A stretch of DNA of 64,000 bases from Rhodanobacter sp. MP7CTX1 (GTDB taxonomy: Bacteria; Pseudomonadota; Gammaproteobacteria; Xanthomonadales; Rhodanobacteraceae), in assembly GCF_014205795.1 (NCBI RefSeq), contig NZ_JACHCN010000002.1, forward strand, positions 310,001 to 374,000. The letters are read 5' to 3'. Under the pieces are notes generated by a model. That model was given only the letters and a program-made list of their open reading frames with translations. It ran no database searches and was not told the origin of the DNA. Below, in pieces: positions 37,635 through 46,324 of the stretch (positions within the stretch are counted from its first letter, which is position 1; every line of letters begins with the position of its first letter). A program made the position numbers and the translations under genes.

Positions 37635-38531
37635 GTGTACTGTGTTCTGCACGCGATCAAGAACCGCACGAAACACTCCCCCGACTTCACGGGCACTCTC
37701 GTGAACAGCATCGTTACTGGTGACTTCCCGTACATCCACGGCTTTTCCGCCGAGGAGCAGTCGCGACTGGTGCGCCAGGCGCGCATGTTTGAAACCAGTC
37801 TGTTCGGCAACATCGATTACGGGGGTGCCACGCGTTTGCTGGAAGTGGGTTGCGGCGTGGGCGCGCAGACGGAAATCCTGTTGCGGCGGTTTCCGGAACT
37901 GCACGTTACCGGCGTGGATCTGTCCGCCGCGCAGCTGGCTGCTGCCGAGAAGAACCTCGCTGCCACCGCGTGGTGTGAATCGCGATACGCGCTGAAGCAG
38001 GCTGATGCCTCCGACCTTCCGTTCGCCGAGCGCAGCTTCGATGCGGCCTATCTGTGCTGGGTACTCGAACACATGCCGAGCCCGGCGCGAGTGCTGAGCG
38101 AAGTACGCCGCGTGCTCAGCCCCGGCGCCTTGGTCTATGTCACCGAGGTACTCAATTCATCGTTCTTCCTCGACCCCTATTCGCCCAATCTGTTGCGCTA
38201 CTGGATGGCCTTCAACGACCACCAGTACGACAGCGGTGGCGATCCGTTCATCGGCGCAAAGCTGGGCAACCTGCTGCTGGCCGGCGGCTACCGCGATGTG
38301 CAGACACAGGTGAAGACCATCCATCTGGACAACCGCCAGCCCGGGCGGCGCAAACATATGATCGAGTTCTGGCAAGAGCTGCTGGTCTCGGCGGCCGATC
38401 AGCTGATCGCGGACGGCAAGGTCGACACGACCACCGTCGAGGGCATGCGCCGTGAACTTCATGCCGTGCGCAACGATCCCAATGCGGTGTTCTTCTTCAG
38501 CTTCGTCCAGGCCCATGCCACGGTGTACTGA
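37635..38531 (+). CDS. Class I SAM-dependent methyltransferase
   Basis: Methyltransferase of unknown substrate. Motif I ATRLLEVGCGVGAQTEILLRRFP, motif II VTGVDLSAAQLAAAEKN, the acidic LPFAERSFDAAYLCWVLEHM and post-motif EVRRVLSPGALVYVTE are clear (Methyltransf_11/25 type). The C-terminal part has YDSGGDPFIGAKLGNLLLAGGYRDV. Start is uncertain: GTG at 37635 abuts its own GGAGG, whereas GTG at 37701 (giving MNSIVTGDFPYIHGFSAEEQ) matches where the conserved part begins but lacks a ribosome site. Monocistronic, between dusB and metK. Confidence 0.82.
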   Translation: MYCVLHAIKNRTKHSPDFTGTLVNSIVTGDFPYIHGFSAEEQSRLVRQARMFETSLFGNIDYGGATRLLEVGCGVGAQTEILLRRFPELHVTGVDLSAAQLAAAEKNLAATAWCESRYALKQADASDLPFAERSFDAAYLCWVLEHMPSPARVLSEVRRVLSPGALVYVTEVLNSSFFLDPYSPNLLRYWMAFNDHQYDSGGDPFIGAKLGNLLLAGGYRDVQTQVKTIHLDNRQPGRRKHMIEFWQELLVSAADQLIADGKVDTTTVEGMRRELHAVRNDPNAVFFFSFVQAHATVY

Positions 38532-38683
38532 GCGGAAAAGCCGCTTCCTGCCTGGGGAGCGGCGGCCGAGACGGGCTTCAGGATGACCCTTCACAGGCCA
38601 AAAAGCCGTCCAAATGGCTGAATCGGCATGAAATCGTCATCCTTCATCGGCATGCTGAGGCTGCAAAACCGGGAGCGGGGATG

Positions 38684-38736
38684 TATTATGTCCGGCTCTT
38701 GTATCTCTCTATCCGCACGAAAGGATATAAACCGCG
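38684..38736 (+). promoter_or_regulatory. metK -10 box and short leader with a ribosome-site hairpin
   Basis: A -10 like TATTAT (38684-38689) predicts transcription from about 38696, leaving a leader of some 41 nt. In it, TATCC (38710-38714) can pair with GGATA (38723-38727) around an 8-base loop, covering the AAGGA ribosome site (38721-38725). No known SAM riboswitch consensus is recognised. The -35 is poor (CTGCAA). Confidence 0.45.
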
Positions 38737-39936
38737 ATGTCCAATTACCTGTTCACCTCCGAATCGGTCTCCGAAGGCCATCCGGACAAAGTTGCCGACC
38801 AGATCTCCGACGCCGTGCTCGACGCGATCCTCGCGCAGGACCCGCGCGCCCGCGTTGCCTGCGAAACCATGGTCAAGACCGGCGTGGCAATCGTCGCTGG
38901 CGAAGTCACCACGAATGCATGGATCGACCTGGAAGCGCTGACCCGCAAGGTCATCGTCGACATCGGCTACAACTCCTCGGAAGTCGGTTTCGACGGCGAG
39001 ACCTGCGGCGTGCTGAACCTGATCGGCAAGCAGTCGCCGGATATCAACCAGGGTGTGGATCGCAAGAACCCGGAAGACCAGGGCGCCGGCGACCAGGGCC
39101 TGATGTTTGGCTATGCCACCAACGAAACCAAGGACTTCATGCCAGCGGCGATCTACTACGCGCACCGCCTGGTCGAGCAGCAGGCCAAGGTTCGCAAGAA
39201 GAAGAACTCGCCGCTGCCGTGGCTGCGTCCGGACGCCAAGAGCCAGGTCACCCTGCGCTATGAGAACGGTGTCGCCACCGCCATCGACGCCGTGGTGCTG
39301 TCGACCCAGCACGATCCGAGCGTGAAGCAGAAAGACCTGATCGAGGCGGTGCGCGAGACCATCCTCAAGCCGGTGCTGCCCGCGAAGCTGCTGCACAAGG
39401 GCACCAAGTTCCACATCAATCCGACCGGCAAGTTCGTCATTGGCGGTCCGGTGGGCGATTGCGGCCTGACCGGTCGCAAGATCATCGTTGACACCTACGG
39501 CGGCTGGGCTCGCCACGGCGGCGGCGCGTTCTCCGGCAAGGATCCGTCCAAGGTCGACCGTTCGGCTGCTTATGCCGCGCGTTACGTGGCCAAGAACATC
39601 GTCGCCGCCGGCATCGCCGACCGCTGCGAAGTGCAGGTGAGCTACGCGATCGGCGTCGCCCACCCGACCTCGATCTCGGTGACCACCTTCGGCACCGGCA
39701 AGATCAGCGACGAAAAGATCGAGAAGCTGATCCGCAAGCACTTTGACCTGCGCCCGTACGGCATTCTGCAGATGCTCGACCTGATTCACCCGATGTACCA
39801 GCAGACCGCCAGCTACGGCCACTTCGGCCGCACCCCGCACGAGATGAAGGATGCCGACGGCAAAACCTTCACCGCATTCTCGTGGGAAAAGACCGATCGT
39901 GCCGAGGCGCTGCGCGCCGACGCCAAACTGAAGTAA
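38737..39936 (+). CDS. metK: S-adenosylmethionine synthase
   Basis: Makes SAM from methionine and ATP; cytoplasmic tetramer. 399 residues. N-terminal [29 protein letters not shown]-binding [16 protein letters not shown], the phosphate loop [21 protein letters not shown] and [23 protein letters not shown] are all intact. Together with ahcY and metF in this window it supplies the activated-methyl cycle. Followed 16 bp later by a strong terminator. Confidence 0.98.
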   Translation: MSNYLFTSESVSEGHPDKVADQISDAVLDAILAQDPRARVACETMVKTGVAIVAGEVTTNAWIDLEALTRKVIVDIGYNSSEVGFDGETCGVLNLIGKQSPDINQGVDRKNPEDQGAGDQGLMFGYATNETKDFMPAAIYYAHRLVEQQAKVRKKKNSPLPWLRPDAKSQVTLRYENGVATAIDAVVLSTQHDPSVKQKDLIEAVRETILKPVLPAKLLHKGTKFHINPTGKFVIGGPVGDCGLTGRKIIVDTYGGWARHGGGAFSGKDPSKVDRSAAYAARYVAKNIVAAGIADRCEVQVSYAIGVAHPTSISVTTFGTGKISDEKIEKLIRKHFDLRPYGILQMLDLIHPMYQQTASYGHFGRTPHEMKDADGKTFTAFSWEKTDRAEALRADAKLK

Positions 39937-39952
39937 GCCACGCTGCATTGGC

Positions 39953-39990
39953 AAACAAAAACCCCGCGGCACGCCGCGGGGTTTTTGTTT
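39953..39990 (+). terminator. Rho-independent terminator after metK
   Basis: Long stem AAACAAAAACCCCGCGG (39953-39969) with its complement (39974-39990), loop CACG, ending in TTTTTGTTT. The matching A-run on the left makes it potentially bidirectional. The 240 bp from here to the next stop hold no gene I can support. Confidence 0.93.
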
Positions 39991-40232
39991 GTGCACATCG
40001 CGAAAACCATCGCAAACCGGGAAAACCTGAGCAAATGCGCTCAGCGACCCGGACTCGCCGCCCTGTCGCCAACGCCCGGACCAATGGGAGCGTAGGGAAA
40101 TTGCGCGAAGCCGGATCACGCCAGAACCGGATGTACTGCTTCAGCGTAGGGTTCACGCGTCTCGGCGCGGCGGCCCTGAACTGAATACACCTGTGCGAAG
40201 CGCGGCCCGCTCATGCGTGGCCCCAGGTCAAG

Positions 40233-41354
40233 CTAGCCGTCGCTACTCGACGCCGCGACAACCGGTTTCTTGCTGCTGTTGCGCTGGGCGAGTCGGGTCG
40301 CGCCGCGCCTTGAATGATGCGCTACCTCGCGACGGGGACACACGACACCCTTATGCGGAATGCACACGTTATGCGCGACCGGCTCGGATTTGCTACCCCG
40401 GCGACGATGATGCTGTGGTGCCGGTACCGCTTCAGCCTCGGCGCTACCGATGGGCGACAACGCGGCCAGCACCCGGTGCGCCATACTGGGACTGCTGGCC
40501 TGAGCGACCAGGATCGCAGGGGTCTGCCGGTGATCGAAGCCATCATCCAGCAAGCGGGCCATCAAATGGTCGCGGGCCGAGGCAGTACGCCCGCCCATGA
40601 CCACACCAAACAGGCGGTGGCCATCCCTGACGGCGGTGGAGGCGAGATTGAATCCGGACGCGTCGGTGAAGCCGGTTTTCAGCCCATCCATGCCCGGATA
40701 GCTGTCCATGAGATGGTTGTGTCCGCGCACAAGCTGGCCACGGAACATGAATTCCTTGGTCGCAAAAAACTGCACGTACTGGGGAAAGTCGTGATACAGC
40801 GCCATGGCCAGTTTCACCATGTCGCGTGCCGTCGTTGTGTTCTGCGGATCTGGCAGGCCCGACGCATTGTCGAAGTGGGTGCCCGTCATCCCGAGCCGAA
40901 GTGCCTGAGCATTCATCAGGTCGGCGAAGTGGCTCTCCGAGCCGCCGAGACCTTCTGCCATAACAGTCGCTGCATCGTTCGCCGATTTCGTGATCATGCC
41001 GAAGACGCAATCGTTCACCGAGATCGTCTGGCCGCGGCGCAGACCGAGCTTGGTCGGCGCTCTGTCTGCCGCCCAGGCCGAAACCGGAAACTCATCATCC
41101 ATCTTCAGCTTGCCGTTCTGCAGCCCCTGAAAGGTGAGATACAGCGTCATCATCTTGGCCAGCGAGGCCGGATAGTTCTGCTCGTCGGCGTTGACCTCGT
41201 TCAGCACCTCACCGGTTGTCGCGTCCACGACAATGGCGGCGTAGCCGGCATGGGCCACACCGGCAAAGCTGCCGAGGCCGCACAGGAGCACGGCCACGAA
41301 CATGCCGCGAACCCGGTTCAGCAACCGCCCTGGCTTTGTGAACTTGATAGCCAA
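40233..41354 (-). CDS. D-alanyl-D-alanine carboxypeptidase/endopeptidase (S11 family)
   Basis: Low-molecular-weight penicillin-binding protein trimming peptidoglycan stem peptides in the periplasm. Preferred start is TTG at 41354 (MAIKFTKPGRLLNRVRG) because AGGA lies seven bases upstream and a good signal peptide (cleavage after GVAHA) follows; ATG codons at 41432 and 41414 lack ribosome sites. 373 residues. Active-site motifs PASLAKMM (S-x-x-K), KSAND (S-x-N) and LKTGFTD (K-T-G) are complete. The last 65 residues are basic and low-complexity (HHRRRGSK...), replacing the usual C-terminal domain and anchor of PBP5. Confidence 0.9.
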   Translation of the reverse strand: MAIKFTKPGRLLNRVRGMFVAVLLCGLGSFAGVAHAGYAAIVVDATTGEVLNEVNADEQNYPASLAKMMTLYLTFQGLQNGKLKMDDEFPVSAWAADRAPTKLGLRRGQTISVNDCVFGMITKSANDAATVMAEGLGGSESHFADLMNAQALRLGMTGTHFDNASGLPDPQNTTTARDMVKLAMALYHDFPQYVQFFATKEFMFRGQLVRGHNHLMDSYPGMDGLKTGFTDASGFNLASTAVRDGHRLFGVVMGGRTASARDHLMARLLDDGFDHRQTPAILVAQASSPSMAHRVLAALSPIGSAEAEAVPAPQHHRRRGSKSEPVAHNVCIPHKGVVCPRREVAHHSRRGATRLAQRNSSKKPVVAASSSDG

Positions 41355-41466
41355 CCCAGATTCCTCGCTACTCAAACTGCAACATCGGCGCACGTGGGCG
41401 CGACGATAATGCATCGTCGCCGCAATATCCATAGGTGACGCGCGAACTTCCCTCGTTAAATGTATG

Positions 41467-41494
41467 TTTTTAAATAGGTTGCCGGAAATGTCAA
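41467..41494 (-). promoter_or_regulatory. Candidate promoter of the D,D-carboxypeptidase gene
   Basis: Minus strand: consensus -35 TTGACA (41489-41494), 16-bp spacer, -10 TAAAAA (41467-41472). It would give a leader of about 105 nt to the TTG start and would exclude transcription starting upstream of the 41532-42107 gene. Confidence 0.6.
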
Positions 41495-41531
41495 CCCACC
41501 CACTTTGGTGTAGGGGCTGCTGTTGGGGCGA

Positions 41532-42107
41532 TTAATTCATGGATCCCGTGGCGGGCATTCCGAAGCTTTCGACCTGCGAGCGCGCCAGCATCGCGAGGCG
41601 GTCGCGATGATCGATCGGCGGCAGACCGAACATTTCGCGCACACGATCCGCCGGATAAACAATGTGGCTCGGCTTCAACACGATGGTTTGCACCAGCCGA
41701 TGACTCAGTTCGCGTGCCGAATGTGCGCACCCATCTCGCAGATCACATTCCATCTCCCAGGCGAACTGGTTGAGCGTTCCCAGTACCGATTTCGAGTTGC
41801 TCGCCGCCAACGTCAGCGGCTGCATCGCTGTAACCTCAGCGGCGGCCCTGTCGGTGGGAATGCCCAAATCCAGCAATGCGTTGAACAACGCGTGGACGAA
41901 ACGCTCCGGCACCGTCGCATAGGGTGCAGCATCGATCACCACAGCGAAACGCGTCGGCTCACTCACTGCCAGCACCAGATTGATCCGACCGACGCGGACC
42001 AGATTGGCCGTCCATTCACCGAGCCGGTTGCTCGCTGGCAGCAACTCACCGGGTAGCTCAGCCTTCATGACCTTGAGTAGCTTTGCCGTGCAGCGAAAGG
42101 CCGTCAT
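41532..42107 (-). CDS. DUF6933 domain protein
   Basis: 191-residue protein of unknown function. The start MTAFRCTAKLLKVMKAELPGE at 42107 fits the DUF6933 N-terminus; upstream in-frame residues look unrelated. Visible family-like parts: LGEWTANLVRVGRINLVLAVSEPTRFAVVIDAAPYATVPERFVHALFNALLDLGI and the region ending REMFGLPPIDHRDRLAML. No signal peptide, membrane segment or catalytic motif is evident. It lies 19 bp after a 55-codon ORF that in turn follows fic, all on the minus strand. In several genomes related proteins occur in accessory settings; function is not known. Confidence 0.7.
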   Translation of the reverse strand: MTAFRCTAKLLKVMKAELPGELLPASNRLGEWTANLVRVGRINLVLAVSEPTRFAVVIDAAPYATVPERFVHALFNALLDLGIPTDRAAAEVTAMQPLTLAASNSKSVLGTLNQFAWEMECDLRDGCAHSARELSHRLVQTIVLKPSHIVYPADRVREMFGLPPIDHRDRLAMLARSQVESFGMPATGSMN

Positions 42108-42126
42108 GGTGTCGGTGCTCGAAACA

Positions 42127-42294
42127 TCACGCGCCGATCGCCTGTCGCAACTGCGCCTTGACCGACATACCGGCGGTTGCCGCATCAGTCACCATCGCAA
42201 ACACACATCGACCGTTGCTGACGGCAGCCCACACCATGCCGATGTCGCGCTTCTCGCGCGCCTTGCGGTCGCCGAGCCAGTTCAGTTCAGGCAT
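42127..42294 (-). CDS. Hypothetical 55-residue ORF between fic and the DUF6933 gene
   Basis: ATG at 42294, stop at 42127, beginning MPELNWLGDRKAREKRDIG and ending VKAQLRQAIGA. It starts 14 bp after the fic stop and ends 19 bp before the next gene, so it fits an operon gap neatly. The opening PELNWLGD is reminiscent of the first residues of some restriction-modification methyltransferases, but the rest does not continue that way; it could be a remnant or a genuine small protein. Confidence 0.35.
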   Translation of the reverse strand: MPELNWLGDRKAREKRDIGMVWAAVSNGRCVFAMVTDAATAGMSVKAQLRQAIGA

Positions 42295-42308
42295 GCGGGG
42301 GCATTCCT

Positions 42309-43508
42309 TCAGTCTTCATGGTTGTTGTCATTGGCCGGCATCTCGATCGCCTTGAGCACACCGCGTGCGAGATATTGCCGACCCCACTGGCGACCGCTGG
42401 TTTCCTGCAGCAGCCCAGCATGCTCCAGCTCGGCCAATGCAGCGCGAGCGGTGGGATCGGACACGCCGAGCAACGCCTTCACCCGGGCGGCATTGATGTG
42501 TGGGTTGGCGAACAGCTCATCCACCAGCGCCAACGCCTTGGGCGAATCGACGACCTTCCGACGCATCGTTTCGCGCAGATCCATCAGCTCGCGCGCCTGT
42601 CTCGCCGCCCGGCGCGCGCTCCAGCGCACTCCAGCAAGGAAATAGTGGAGCCAGCCATTCCAGTCGCCGTGCGTGCGAATGCGTTGCAGGCTTTCGTAGT
42701 AGCCGCGTCTCTCGCGTTCGATATATTCGGACAGGTAGAGCAGCGGCTGGGGGAGTCGTTCCCGCTCGATCAGGAACAAGGTGATCAGCAGCCGCCCCAC
42801 TCGACCATTACCATCGAGAAACGGATGGATCGCCTCAAAGTGCTCATGCATCAATGCACACTGGATCAGGTCGGGCAGTTCGTCGCGCTCATGCATGAAG
42901 CGCTCCCACGAGCCAAGTGCCTCCTTCATCTCCTCCACCGGCGGTGGCACGTAAAACGCGCTGGCCAGTGTGCTGCCCGGTGGCCCTATCCATTTTTGGC
43001 TTCGCCGAAAACGGCCAGGCGTGGCGGTCTCGCCGCGTACGCCATGCAGCAGCTTTTCGTGCAGCTCACGCACCAGTCGCAGTGAGAGCGGCAGAGAGTG
43101 CAGCCGCTGTACGCCATACTCCAGCGCAACGACGTAGTTGCGTACTTCCAGCACGTCATCGGGCGGTGCCTGTGGAGTTTGCCCGGCTTCGTCGGCAAGC
43201 AGGTCGGCGATGCTGGCTTGGGTGCCTTCGATACGCGAGGACAACACGGCCTCGCGGCGCAGATAAGGCGCGATCAGCAAATGTGGATTGGGCAGCTGTC
43301 GACCGAGGCCGGACAATTCACTTAGAGCAGCGTCGGCACGCGACAGCGCAAGTACCAATGCATGATCGAAAACGATGAGCGGCGGCAGTGGCGCAGGTAC
43401 AAAGGCCGGCGGTCCCTGTGGTGTGCGCACCAAACGACCGGCTTCGGCTGACTGAAAGTCCGCAGCATCCACGATCACGTCCATTGAAGCCATTGTTGGC
43501 ACGAACAT
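42309..43508 (-). CDS. Fic family protein (class II, N-terminal inhibitory helix)
   Basis: Predicted adenylyltransferase (AMPylator) acting on an unknown target protein. 399 residues. The inhibitory motif SSRIEG near residue 90 matches [S/T]xxxE[G/N] and lies before the Fic core, which defines class II. The catalytic motif HPFLDGNGRVGR is complete (about residues 227-238), including the His base and the Arg finger, so the enzyme should be active when relieved. The C-terminal 90 residues resemble a winged helix (VKALLGVSDPTARAALAELEHAGLLQE), suggesting DNA binding or autoregulation. It is divergent from uup. Confidence 0.92.
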   Translation of the reverse strand: MFVPTMASMDVIVDAADFQSAEAGRLVRTPQGPPAFVPAPLPPLIVFDHALVLALSRADAALSELSGLGRQLPNPHLLIAPYLRREAVLSSRIEGTQASIADLLADEAGQTPQAPPDDVLEVRNYVVALEYGVQRLHSLPLSLRLVRELHEKLLHGVRGETATPGRFRRSQKWIGPPGSTLASAFYVPPPVEEMKEALGSWERFMHERDELPDLIQCALMHEHFEAIHPFLDGNGRVGRLLITLFLIERERLPQPLLYLSEYIERERRGYYESLQRIRTHGDWNGWLHYFLAGVRWSARRAARQARELMDLRETMRRKVVDSPKALALVDELFANPHINAARVKALLGVSDPTARAALAELEHAGLLQETSGRQWGRQYLARGVLKAIEMPANDNNHED

Positions 43509-43521
43509 TGACTTTAGTGAG

Positions 43522-43584
43522 CTTTGAAAGAAATCACAATAAAACTTTCAAAAAAATCAAACCTCTGAAAGGCGGCTTTCAAAG
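43522..43584. promoter_or_regulatory. Repeated CTTTGAAAG/CTTTCAAAG motifs between fic and uup
   Basis: The 98-bp divergent gap holds CTTTGAAAG (43522-43530), ACTTTCAAA (43544-43552) and CTTTCAAAG (43576-43584), alternating in orientation. The last also pairs with CTGAAAG at 43565-43571. A uup -10 (TACAAT, 43595-43600) lies just beyond. Spacing and position suit an operator; the binding protein is unknown, the Fic C-terminal winged helix being one candidate. Confidence 0.5.
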
Positions 43585-43606
43585 GGGTACCCGCTACAAT
43601 GGGCGG

Positions 43607-45496
43607 ATGTCTCTTATCCAACTGCAACGCGTCGACTTCAGTATCGGCGGCCCCCTCCTGCTCGAACACGTCGATTTGTCGATCGAAGCGAACGAGCGTG
43701 TCTGCATCGTCGGTCGCAACGGCGAAGGCAAATCCACCCTGATGAAGCTGATCGCCGGCGAGTTGCATGCCGACGACGGCGAAGTGCGAGTGCAAAGCGG
43801 CGTAGTGATCGCGCGCATGGCGCAGGAGGTGCCGCAGGACACTGCAGGCAACGTGTTCGACGTGGTGTCGGAGGGGCTGGGCGATCTCGGCCACCTGCTG
43901 GCGCGCTATCACCATCTGTTGCATGAGCTGCACACGCAGGCCGATTTCGACGCCCTGGGCGACGTGCAGACGCAGATCGAAGCGCAACACGGCTGGGATC
44001 TGGATCGCCGGGTGACCGAGGTGCTGACCAAGCTCGAGCTGCCGGCCGACACCGATTTTGCGGCGCTTTCCGGCGGCATGAAACGTCGCGTGCTGCTGGC
44101 ACAGGCACTGGTACGCAAGCCCGATGTATTGCTGCTGGACGAGCCGACCAATCACCTGGACATCGAGGCGATCGGCTGGCTGGAGAATTTTCTCAAGCAG
44201 TTCGAAGGCAGCATCATCTTCGTCACGCATGACCGCAGCTTTCTGCGCGCACTGGCCACACGCATCGTCGAGATCGACCGCGGCCAGCTCACCGACTGGC
44301 CCGGCGATTACGAAAACTATCTGCGCCGGCGCGAGGAACGCCTGCATGCCGAGGCGCAGGCGAACGCGCTGTTCGACAAGAAGCTGGCGCAGGAAGAAGT
44401 GTGGATCCGCCAGGGCATCAAGGCACGACGCACCCGCAACGAAGGTCGCGTGCGCGCGCTGAAGGCGCTGCGCAACGAGCGCGCCGAGCGACGCAACCTC
44501 ACCGGCAACGCGAAGATGACGCTGGCCAGTGCGCAATCCTCGGGCAAGAAGGTGATCGATCTGCAGCACGTGCATCAGGCCTACGGCGGCCGCGTGCTGA
44601 TCGATGATCTGTCCACGACCATCATGCGCGGCGACCGCATCGGCATCATTGGCCCGAACGGCGCCGGCAAGAGCACGCTGTTGAAGATCATGCTGGGCGA
44701 ATTGAAGCCACAGCGTGGCGAATCGGAAATGGGCACCAGCATCCAGGTCGCTTACTTCGATCAGCATCGCCTGCAGCTCAACAACCAGCTCAATGCGCTC
44801 GACAACGTGGCCGAGGGCCGCGAGTTCATCGAACTCAATGGCCAGCGCAAACACATCGTCGGATATCTGCAGGATTTCCTGTTTTCGCCCGAGCGCGCCC
44901 GCGCACCGATCACCCGGTTGTCCGGCGGCGAGCGCAACCGGTTGCTGCTGGCAAAGCTATTTGCCCAGCCATCCAACCTGCTGGTGATGGATGAGCCGAC
45001 CAACGATCTGGACGTCGAGACACTCGAACTGCTGGAAGAATTGCTGACTGATTACCAGGGCACCCTGCTGTTGGTCTCACACGATCGCGCGTTCCTCGAC
45101 AACGTGGTGTCCAGCACGCTGGTACTGGAAGGCAATGGCCAGATCGGCGAATACGTCGGGGGCTACACCGACTGGCTGCGCCAGCGGCCGGCGGCTGCAA
45201 GCGCGGTTGCTGCGGCAGCGGCCAAGCCGGGACTGACTCGCGACGAAGCCACACCTGCAGCCGCCGCGACGTCAAAGCGGAAATTGAGCTTCAAGGATCA
45301 GCGCGAACTGGATCTGCTGCCTGCACGCATTGAAGAACTGGAAACCGCGATCGCCGCGCATGGCGAGGCGATGACGACGGCGGATTTCTTCAAGCAGGAC
45401 AGCGCCACGATCACGAAAGCAAACGAAGCGGTGGCGAAACTGCAGACCGAGCTGGATGCAGCCTACGCACGCTGGTCAGCACTGGATGCTTCGTAA
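43607..45496 (+). CDS. uup: ABC-F family ATPase Uup
   Basis: Soluble twin-ATPase of the ABC-F class, which acts on ribosomes; Uup in E. coli affects translation factor function and transposon excision. 629 residues from the ATG at 43607. First cassette: GRNGEGKST Walker A, LSGGMKRRVLLAQAL signature, LLLDEPTNHLDIEAI Walker B. Second cassette: GPNGAGKST, LSGGERNRLLLAKL, LVMDEPTNDLDVETL. Between them is the linker (RQGIKARRTRNEGRVRALKALRNERAERR), and the C-terminus ends with a coiled coil (DQRELDLLPARIEELETAI) as in Uup, after an Ala-rich spacer. Confidence 0.95.
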   Translation: MSLIQLQRVDFSIGGPLLLEHVDLSIEANERVCIVGRNGEGKSTLMKLIAGELHADDGEVRVQSGVVIARMAQEVPQDTAGNVFDVVSEGLGDLGHLLARYHHLLHELHTQADFDALGDVQTQIEAQHGWDLDRRVTEVLTKLELPADTDFAALSGGMKRRVLLAQALVRKPDVLLLDEPTNHLDIEAIGWLENFLKQFEGSIIFVTHDRSFLRALATRIVEIDRGQLTDWPGDYENYLRRREERLHAEAQANALFDKKLAQEEVWIRQGIKARRTRNEGRVRALKALRNERAERRNLTGNAKMTLASAQSSGKKVIDLQHVHQAYGGRVLIDDLSTTIMRGDRIGIIGPNGAGKSTLLKIMLGELKPQRGESEMGTSIQVAYFDQHRLQLNNQLNALDNVAEGREFIELNGQRKHIVGYLQDFLFSPERARAPITRLSGGERNRLLLAKLFAQPSNLLVMDEPTNDLDVETLELLEELLTDYQGTLLLVSHDRAFLDNVVSSTLVLEGNGQIGEYVGGYTDWLRQRPAAASAVAAAAAKPGLTRDEATPAAAATSKRKLSFKDQRELDLLPARIEELETAIAAHGEAMTTADFFKQDSATITKANEAVAKLQTELDAAYARWSALDAS

Positions 45497-45523
45497 CGTC
45501 CGACGCTTGCCGGCTGTTGCAGT

Positions 45524-45595
45524 TGTGGGGAGCGACTTCAGTCGCGATGCTCTTGAGAGGGTAGAAAAGCATCGCGACTGAAGTCGCTCCCACAA
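45524..45595. repeat. Inverted pair of REP elements (GTGGGAGCGACTTCAGTCGC type)
   Basis: Two facing copies, 45525-45554 on plus and about 45565-45593 on minus, form a near-perfect 27-bp inverted repeat around a short centre. Each copy has an internal palindrome GCGACTTCAGTCGC and ends GATGCT(CTT). It lies between the convergent genes uup and the DUF3828 gene and may fold as a terminator-like hairpin. Confidence 0.88.
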
Positions 45596-45683
45596 GAGCC
45601 CGCTGTTACGCATGGAGAACGTAGGTTGGGGTCATTGGCGCTGGTTGAGTTTGTCAAAAAAGATTCCACGCACGGCCACGCGC

Positions 45684-46262
45684 TCAGTGCGCAGCGCCGT
45701 TTCGCTTCAACTCGAGCGTGCTTTTCTGAAGACCCGCACGCAGGCTGCCGTCGCTCGCTGAAATCACATCGGCGACACGCCAGCCGCGTGAAGTGAAACG
45801 AAGTGCCAGACGCAACGTGGTATCCCGATCCAGGTTGTGAAACATCACCGTCGCAACGAGTTGGCTTTTGCCGACAGCTTTGAAGTCGAACTTCACCGCG
45901 CGGATGTCGAAATCCTGGCAGTCGCACAGGGGATCTCCATCGAGGTATCCGACCTCCCCATCCCCGGCAGCCTGCTGATTGGCATGCATCAACACCAGAA
46001 ACGACGGATCATAGACGTCGACGTCCTTCACCGTCTGATTGGGGACGCCTTCGCCATCAACTCGGTAGTTGGCGTAAAGGCTCTCCAGGAAGTGTCTTGC
46101 GGCCGTGATGTCCGGCCCGCTTGATGCCGGGCTGCTTTGGGCCGGGTCGCCCTGTGTCTGAGGATTCTGTGGCTTACCCTCAGCAGCCATTGCCGATCCC
46201 ACGACACTGATGGTGCCCAGTATGAACAACGTTGCCAGAGCCGCTTTCCGGATTGCTTCCAT
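45684..46262 (-). CDS. Secreted DUF3828 domain protein
   Basis: 192-residue protein of unknown function with a Sec signal peptide (MEAIRKAALATLFILGTISVVGSAMAAE). The mature part begins with a Gln/Pro/Ser-rich stretch, then a DUF3828-like domain: ITAARHFLESLYANYRVDGEGV, YDPSFLVLMHANQQAAG, DGDPLCDCQDFDIRAVKFDFKAVG and LRFTSRGWRVADVIS. CDC may bind metal or form disulfides. The start at 46262 has GGAA upstream and matches the signal peptide; it sits 62 bp after ppc, on the same strand. Confidence 0.8.
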   Translation of the reverse strand: MEAIRKAALATLFILGTISVVGSAMAAEGKPQNPQTQGDPAQSSPASSGPDITAARHFLESLYANYRVDGEGVPNQTVKDVDVYDPSFLVLMHANQQAAGDGEVGYLDGDPLCDCQDFDIRAVKFDFKAVGKSQLVATVMFHNLDRDTTLRLALRFTSRGWRVADVISASDGSLRAGLQKSTLELKRNGAAH

Positions 46263-46324
46263 TTCGTTGCTTCCCTGATTCGAGTAACGGACTTTCGCGA
46301 TAGTGCCACGACCAGTCCGAGCCA

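Noticed and set aside
39869..40156. 95-codon minus-strand frame beginning MNPTLKQYIRFWRDPASRN
   Set aside because: The opening looks protein-like, but the start is GTG without a ribosome site and the frame runs through the metK terminator into metK antisense.
42127..42294. Reading the 55-codon ORF as the start of a restriction-modification gene
   Set aside because: Only the first eight residues recall such proteins; it stops after 55 codons and no further part of such a gene lies nearby.
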